A DNA stretch of 9,441 nt from Acidimicrobiales bacterium (GTDB lineage Bacteria; Actinomycetota; Acidimicrobiia; Acidimicrobiales; Ilumatobacteraceae). A program made the translations under genes and the position numbers. Of the stretch, positions 6,640-9,441 are shown piece by piece; within the stretch, counting starts at the first letter, position 1, and every line of letters starts with the position of its first letter. The DNA is taken from contig JAURHL010000069.1 in NCBI GenBank assembly GCA_030833305.1, positions 1-9,441 on the forward strand. The letters run 5' to 3'. Under the pieces are notes generated by a model. The model saw only the letters and a program-made list of their open reading frames with translations, had not been told where the DNA came from and searched no databases.

Positions 6640-7652
6640 CTCGCTCGATCCGGGAAGACGAAACAACGGTCGGAAAGCGAACCGAGAGCGTAGGTCTCGT
6701 AGTCGATTCCGAAGTCCTCGTAGAGGTGTCGACAACGTTCGCTCCAGTCGAGAGCCGAGGGATCCGAGATGCGGTGGACCACCTGCATCACCCCACCCTC
6801 GAACACGCGGTACTCGGCCCAGGTTCCCGGGAAGTCCTTCACGCAACCGATCTCGACGGTGGGCACGCCGCACGCCATCGACCGCACACGATGGCGATGA
6901 GTGTGGCCGGCGGTGTATCCGATGATGTTGCGATGACGGGCCACCACCTCGTTCAACGCATCACTCGCGTCGGGATTGATACCGAAGTAGCCCTCGCTGC
7001 GATGGCCGTCGCCGGAGGTGTCCGGTGTCCATTGTTGGTGATGACCCATCACCAACACGGGAGAGTCGGTCGAACCCGCCATTTCGTCCAACCACTTCAA
7101 TTGGAACTCGCCGAGATCCCCGGTGGTCTCGGTGGGGATGGCGGTGTCCATCAGAGCGATGGCGATGCCGGGCAATTCGATCCACACGTCCCGGTCGTAC
7201 ACGTGCTGGCCGAGGTACGAATCGTGATTGCCGCGCACCACATGGAGGCGATCGGCGAAAGCCGTGCGGTAGCAGTTCTCGAAGGCGGCGAACTCGGGGT
7301 CGGTGCCGGTGCAGGTGAGGTCCCCCTTCACGAGTACCGCGTCGGGAGCGATGGCAGCGATCTCGCGCACGGCCGCCCGATTCATGGTCTCGGGATACGG
7401 GGCCTCGCCGGGGGCCGAGCGTCGAATCGGTCCGCGAGGATCGTCGTCGATGCGTCCGCATTCGAGTTCACCGAAATGGACGTCGTTCACCGTGGCGAAA
7501 CGACACAACAACTCGCCGGCGGGACGATCGAGGGTTCGCACCGCGAGACCGAAGAACTCGAGGTCGGCTCCGGCGTCGAGCCCGTCGAAACGATGCACCG
7601 TCGTGCCGTCGTGCATGACGACCAGATCGTCGGCCACGGTGGTGATGTCCAT
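6636..7652 (-). CDS. Calcineurin-like metallophosphoesterase (class III phosphodiesterase-like)
   Basis: This 338-residue cytosolic protein carries all metal-binding motifs of the calcineurin-like superfamily in order: D57-x-H59 (NDVHFG), GD at 110-111, GNHD at 141-144, GHH at 203-205 and GHTH at 249-252. A two-metal centre should therefore be complete. The spacing resembles CpdA/Icc-type cyclic-nucleotide phosphodiesterases and related phosphoesterases; substrate cannot be assigned. An N-terminal part of about 50 residues (around VHRFDGLDAGADLEF) precedes the catalytic domain and looks like a small beta domain, perhaps FN3-like. No signal peptide or membrane segment is seen. The frame is open to 7763, but the ATG at 7652 is chosen because a TAGTTT hexamer ends 7 bases before it. 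It heads the operon with the CoA-transferase (ATGA overlap) and is divergent from the channel-like gene, 40 bases away. Confidence 0.9.
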   Translation of the reverse strand: MDITTVADDLVVMHDGTTVHRFDGLDAGADLEFFGLAVRTLDRPAGELLCRFATVNDVHFGELECGRIDDDPRGPIRRSAPGEAPYPETMNRAAVREIAAIAPDAVLVKGDLTCTGTDPEFAAFENCYRTAFADRLHVVRGNHDSYLGQHVYDRDVWIELPGIAIALMDTAIPTETTGDLGEFQLKWLDEMAGSTDSPVLVMGHHQQWTPDTSGDGHRSEGYFGINPDASDALNEVVARHRNIIGYTAGHTHRHRVRSMACGVPTVEIGCVKDFPGTWAEYRVFEGGVMQVVHRISDPSALDWSERCRHLYEDFGIDYETYALGSLSDRCFVFPDRAR

Positions 7653-7659
7653 CGGCACG

Positions 7660-7665
7660 AAACTA
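7660..7665 (-). promoter_or_regulatory. -10 element (TAGTTT) for the phosphoesterase operon, leaderless type
   Basis: On the minus strand TAGTTT matches TANNNT and is followed by 7 bases and then the ATG at 7652. An in-frame GTG only one base after the hexamer is too close to be the start. The hexamer lies 15 bases from the opposing -10 of the divergent channel-like gene, so the two promoters must share or overlap upstream DNA. Confidence 0.55.
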
Positions 7666-7680
7666 TCGCTTCCCGATTGG

Positions 7681-7686
7681 TACCTT
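7681..7686 (+). promoter_or_regulatory. -10 element (TACCTT) for the channel-like gene, leaderless type
   Basis: TACCTT matches TANNNT and ends 6 bases before the GTG at 7693, supporting that GTG as start although the frame is open well upstream. The only upstream DNA is the 40-base divergent gap, in which no Shine-Dalgarno precedes the GTG. Confidence 0.5.
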
Positions 7687-7692
7687 GATTCC

Positions 7693-8355
7693 GTGGGTGA
7701 TCGCGCGGAAAAGGTCCTGACGTGGGCGGTCTTGTTGGCGGCCCTCGCGTCGGTTCCCGCCACCTACTGGCATTCGTCCAAGGGCACCATGCACGACGTT
7801 GGCCTCGTCATCGGCTGGTTCATCTGGCTGGTCTTCGCCACCGAGGTCGTGGTGATGCTGAACGTCAGTGACGACCCACGGGAATGGATGCGTGGGCATC
7901 AGTTCGAGTTGTTCGTAACCGTCACCTCGTTCCCGATCCTGCTCGACCTGCCCGGTGTGCGCGAACTACTCGGCGTTTTCCCGTTGTTGGGATCGGTGAA
8001 GTTGTTGAAGGCCCTCAAGATCCTGAAACTGGCCAAGGTCTTCAAGTTGCTCCACGCGTCGTCGTTGGCGGGTTGGGTCGTTCGGATCGTCAGCGTGGCC
8101 GCGGGCCTGGTGGTTCTCGGCCTGGTGGGTTCGATGATCTCGAGCAAGAAGATCAAGTCGCCGGGTGACGGGGTCAGCTACGTCGCCGATGAAGTGTCCG
8201 ACGTCGTGGGCACGGGTTCGACCGTCGTCGTGCTGGCGATCGTCGCGTTGCTGTTCGGTTTGGTGGAGTGGTGGGCGTGGCGTCAGCGAGCGCGCACCAT
8301 CACCACGGACGCGAGCGCCGGGCGATCTGCGGGCGGGCCCACCAACGACCGCTGA
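7693..8355 (+). CDS. Voltage-sensor-type membrane protein with six-lysine S4; channel-like, no K+ filter
   Basis: This 220-residue integral membrane protein resembles a small bacterial voltage-gated channel. S1 is about residues 8-26, S2 about 36-56, S3 about 71-87, S4 about 100-121, followed by hydrophobic segments at about 128-150 and 176-196. S2 contains F48-x-x-E51, the spacing of the charge-transfer centre of Kv channels, and S3 has Asp85. S4 has lysines at 103, 106, 109, 112, 115 and 118, exactly every third residue. Between the last two segments there is only a short polar loop (about 151-175, with SYVADEVSDVVGTG) and no TVGYG-like filter, so ion selectivity is unclear. It may be a diverged channel or a voltage sensor without a classical pore. 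GTG at 7693 is supported by a TACCTT hexamer 6 bases upstream. Its 3' end overlaps the convergent epsilon-like gene by 56 bases. Confidence 0.75.
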   Translation: MGDRAEKVLTWAVLLAALASVPATYWHSSKGTMHDVGLVIGWFIWLVFATEVVVMLNVSDDPREWMRGHQFELFVTVTSFPILLDLPGVRELLGVFPLLGSVKLLKALKILKLAKVFKLLHASSLAGWVVRIVSVAAGLVVLGLVGSMISSKKIKSPGDGVSYVADEVSDVVGTGSTVVVLAIVALLFGLVEWWAWRQRARTITTDASAGRSAGGPTNDR

Positions 8356-8481
8356 AGCGCCAGGCGTTCTCGCGAGCCGACACCGGATCGGCGCCGATGA
8401 CGGGTCGGGGCCACAGGGCCTCCATGGCCGCGGCGATGGCCACGGCCTCTTCGTCGTTCGGGGTGGGCGAGACGCGTGTGC

Positions 8482-8485
<4 letters not shown>
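8300..8485 (-). CDS. Small acyl-CoA carboxylase epsilon-like subunit
   Basis: This 61-residue protein directly follows the carboxylase beta subunit, its ATG overlapping the beta stop (ATGA). Actinobacterial acyl-CoA carboxylases often have a tiny epsilon subunit that binds the beta subunit and boosts activity. Those proteins are of similar size, poorly conserved, start with an acidic helix and end in a short Trp/Arg motif. Here residues 10-24 form an acidic, Ala-rich helix (NDEEAVAIAAAMEALW), and AWRFSGRWW (41-49) resembles the epsilon C-terminal motif. Function is inferred mainly from position, size and that motif. No good Shine-Dalgarno is seen, so expression probably relies on coupling to the beta gene. 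The last 56 bases lie antisense to the end of the channel-like gene. Confidence 0.65.

Positions 8486-9441
<956 letters not shown>

Noticed and set aside
6640..6873. N-terminal extension of the CoA-transferase frame upstream of 6639
   Set aside because: The extension is Arg-rich, overlaps the phosphoesterase coding region deeply, and the family N-terminus begins just after the ATG at 6639.
6726..7688. Long plus-strand open frame across the phosphoesterase gene
   Set aside because: It is antisense to a gene with all calcineurin-like metal motifs and shows no recognisable domain of its own.
5090..8355. A nucleotide-signalling defence module (phosphodiesterase, NDT-like effector, membrane channel)
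   Set aside because: NDT-like and channel-like proteins do occur as defence effectors, but there is no cyclase, reverse transcriptase, sensor, regulator or mobile context here, a CoA-transferase sits inside the operon, and the channel-like gene is on the opposite strand.

Overview
The window is a dense, high-GC bacterial chromosome segment with eleven protein-coding genes, no RNA genes, no mobile elements and no gene-free stretch longer than about 50 bases. GTG starts are common, four-base start/stop overlaps (ATGA or GTGA) are frequent, and a propionyl-CoA carboxylase-type beta subunit is followed by a tiny epsilon-like subunit. Together with promoters that appear leaderless, this points to an actinobacterial lineage. 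I lean towards Acidimicrobiia, but that rests on overall flavour, not on a marker gene.

Layout, left to right. (1) Plus strand: the 3' part of a PLP-dependent aminotransferase overlaps by 4 bases a nitrilase-superfamily amidase (531-1301). The pair fits a transaminase/omega-amidase pathway. (2) Minus strand: a GNAT acetyltransferase (1311-1805) meets the amidase tail to tail with 9 bases between them. (3) Plus strand: a three-gene ABC-2 exporter, ATPase (1857-2792) then two related permeases (2794-3576 and 3573-4379), divergent from the acetyltransferase. (4) Plus strand: msrA (4427-5077), probably with its own promoter. (5) Minus strand: a tightly coupled operon, transcribed from 7652 leftwards, of a calcineurin-like phosphoesterase, a family III CoA-transferase and a nucleoside 2-deoxyribosyltransferase-like protein, each joined by ATGA. 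(6) Plus strand, divergent from that operon: a small voltage-sensor-type membrane protein (7693-8355). (7) Minus strand, running in from the right edge: the C-terminal part of an acyl-CoA carboxylase beta subunit (8482-9441) and a 61-residue epsilon-like subunit (8300-8485), whose 3' end overlaps the channel-like gene by 56 bases.

Two signals stand out. First, all five genes that head a transcription unit have a TANNNT -10 hexamer ending exactly 6 or 7 bases before the start codon, which predicts leaderless mRNAs. Several downstream genes instead use stop/start overlaps or a Shine-Dalgarno. Second, the channel-like protein carries an S4 helix with six lysines spaced every third residue and an intact F-x-x-E charge-transfer motif in S2, yet has no recognisable potassium selectivity filter. 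Most of the rest is ordinary housekeeping, redox-repair and transport content. I see no clear defence system, phage or integrative element.
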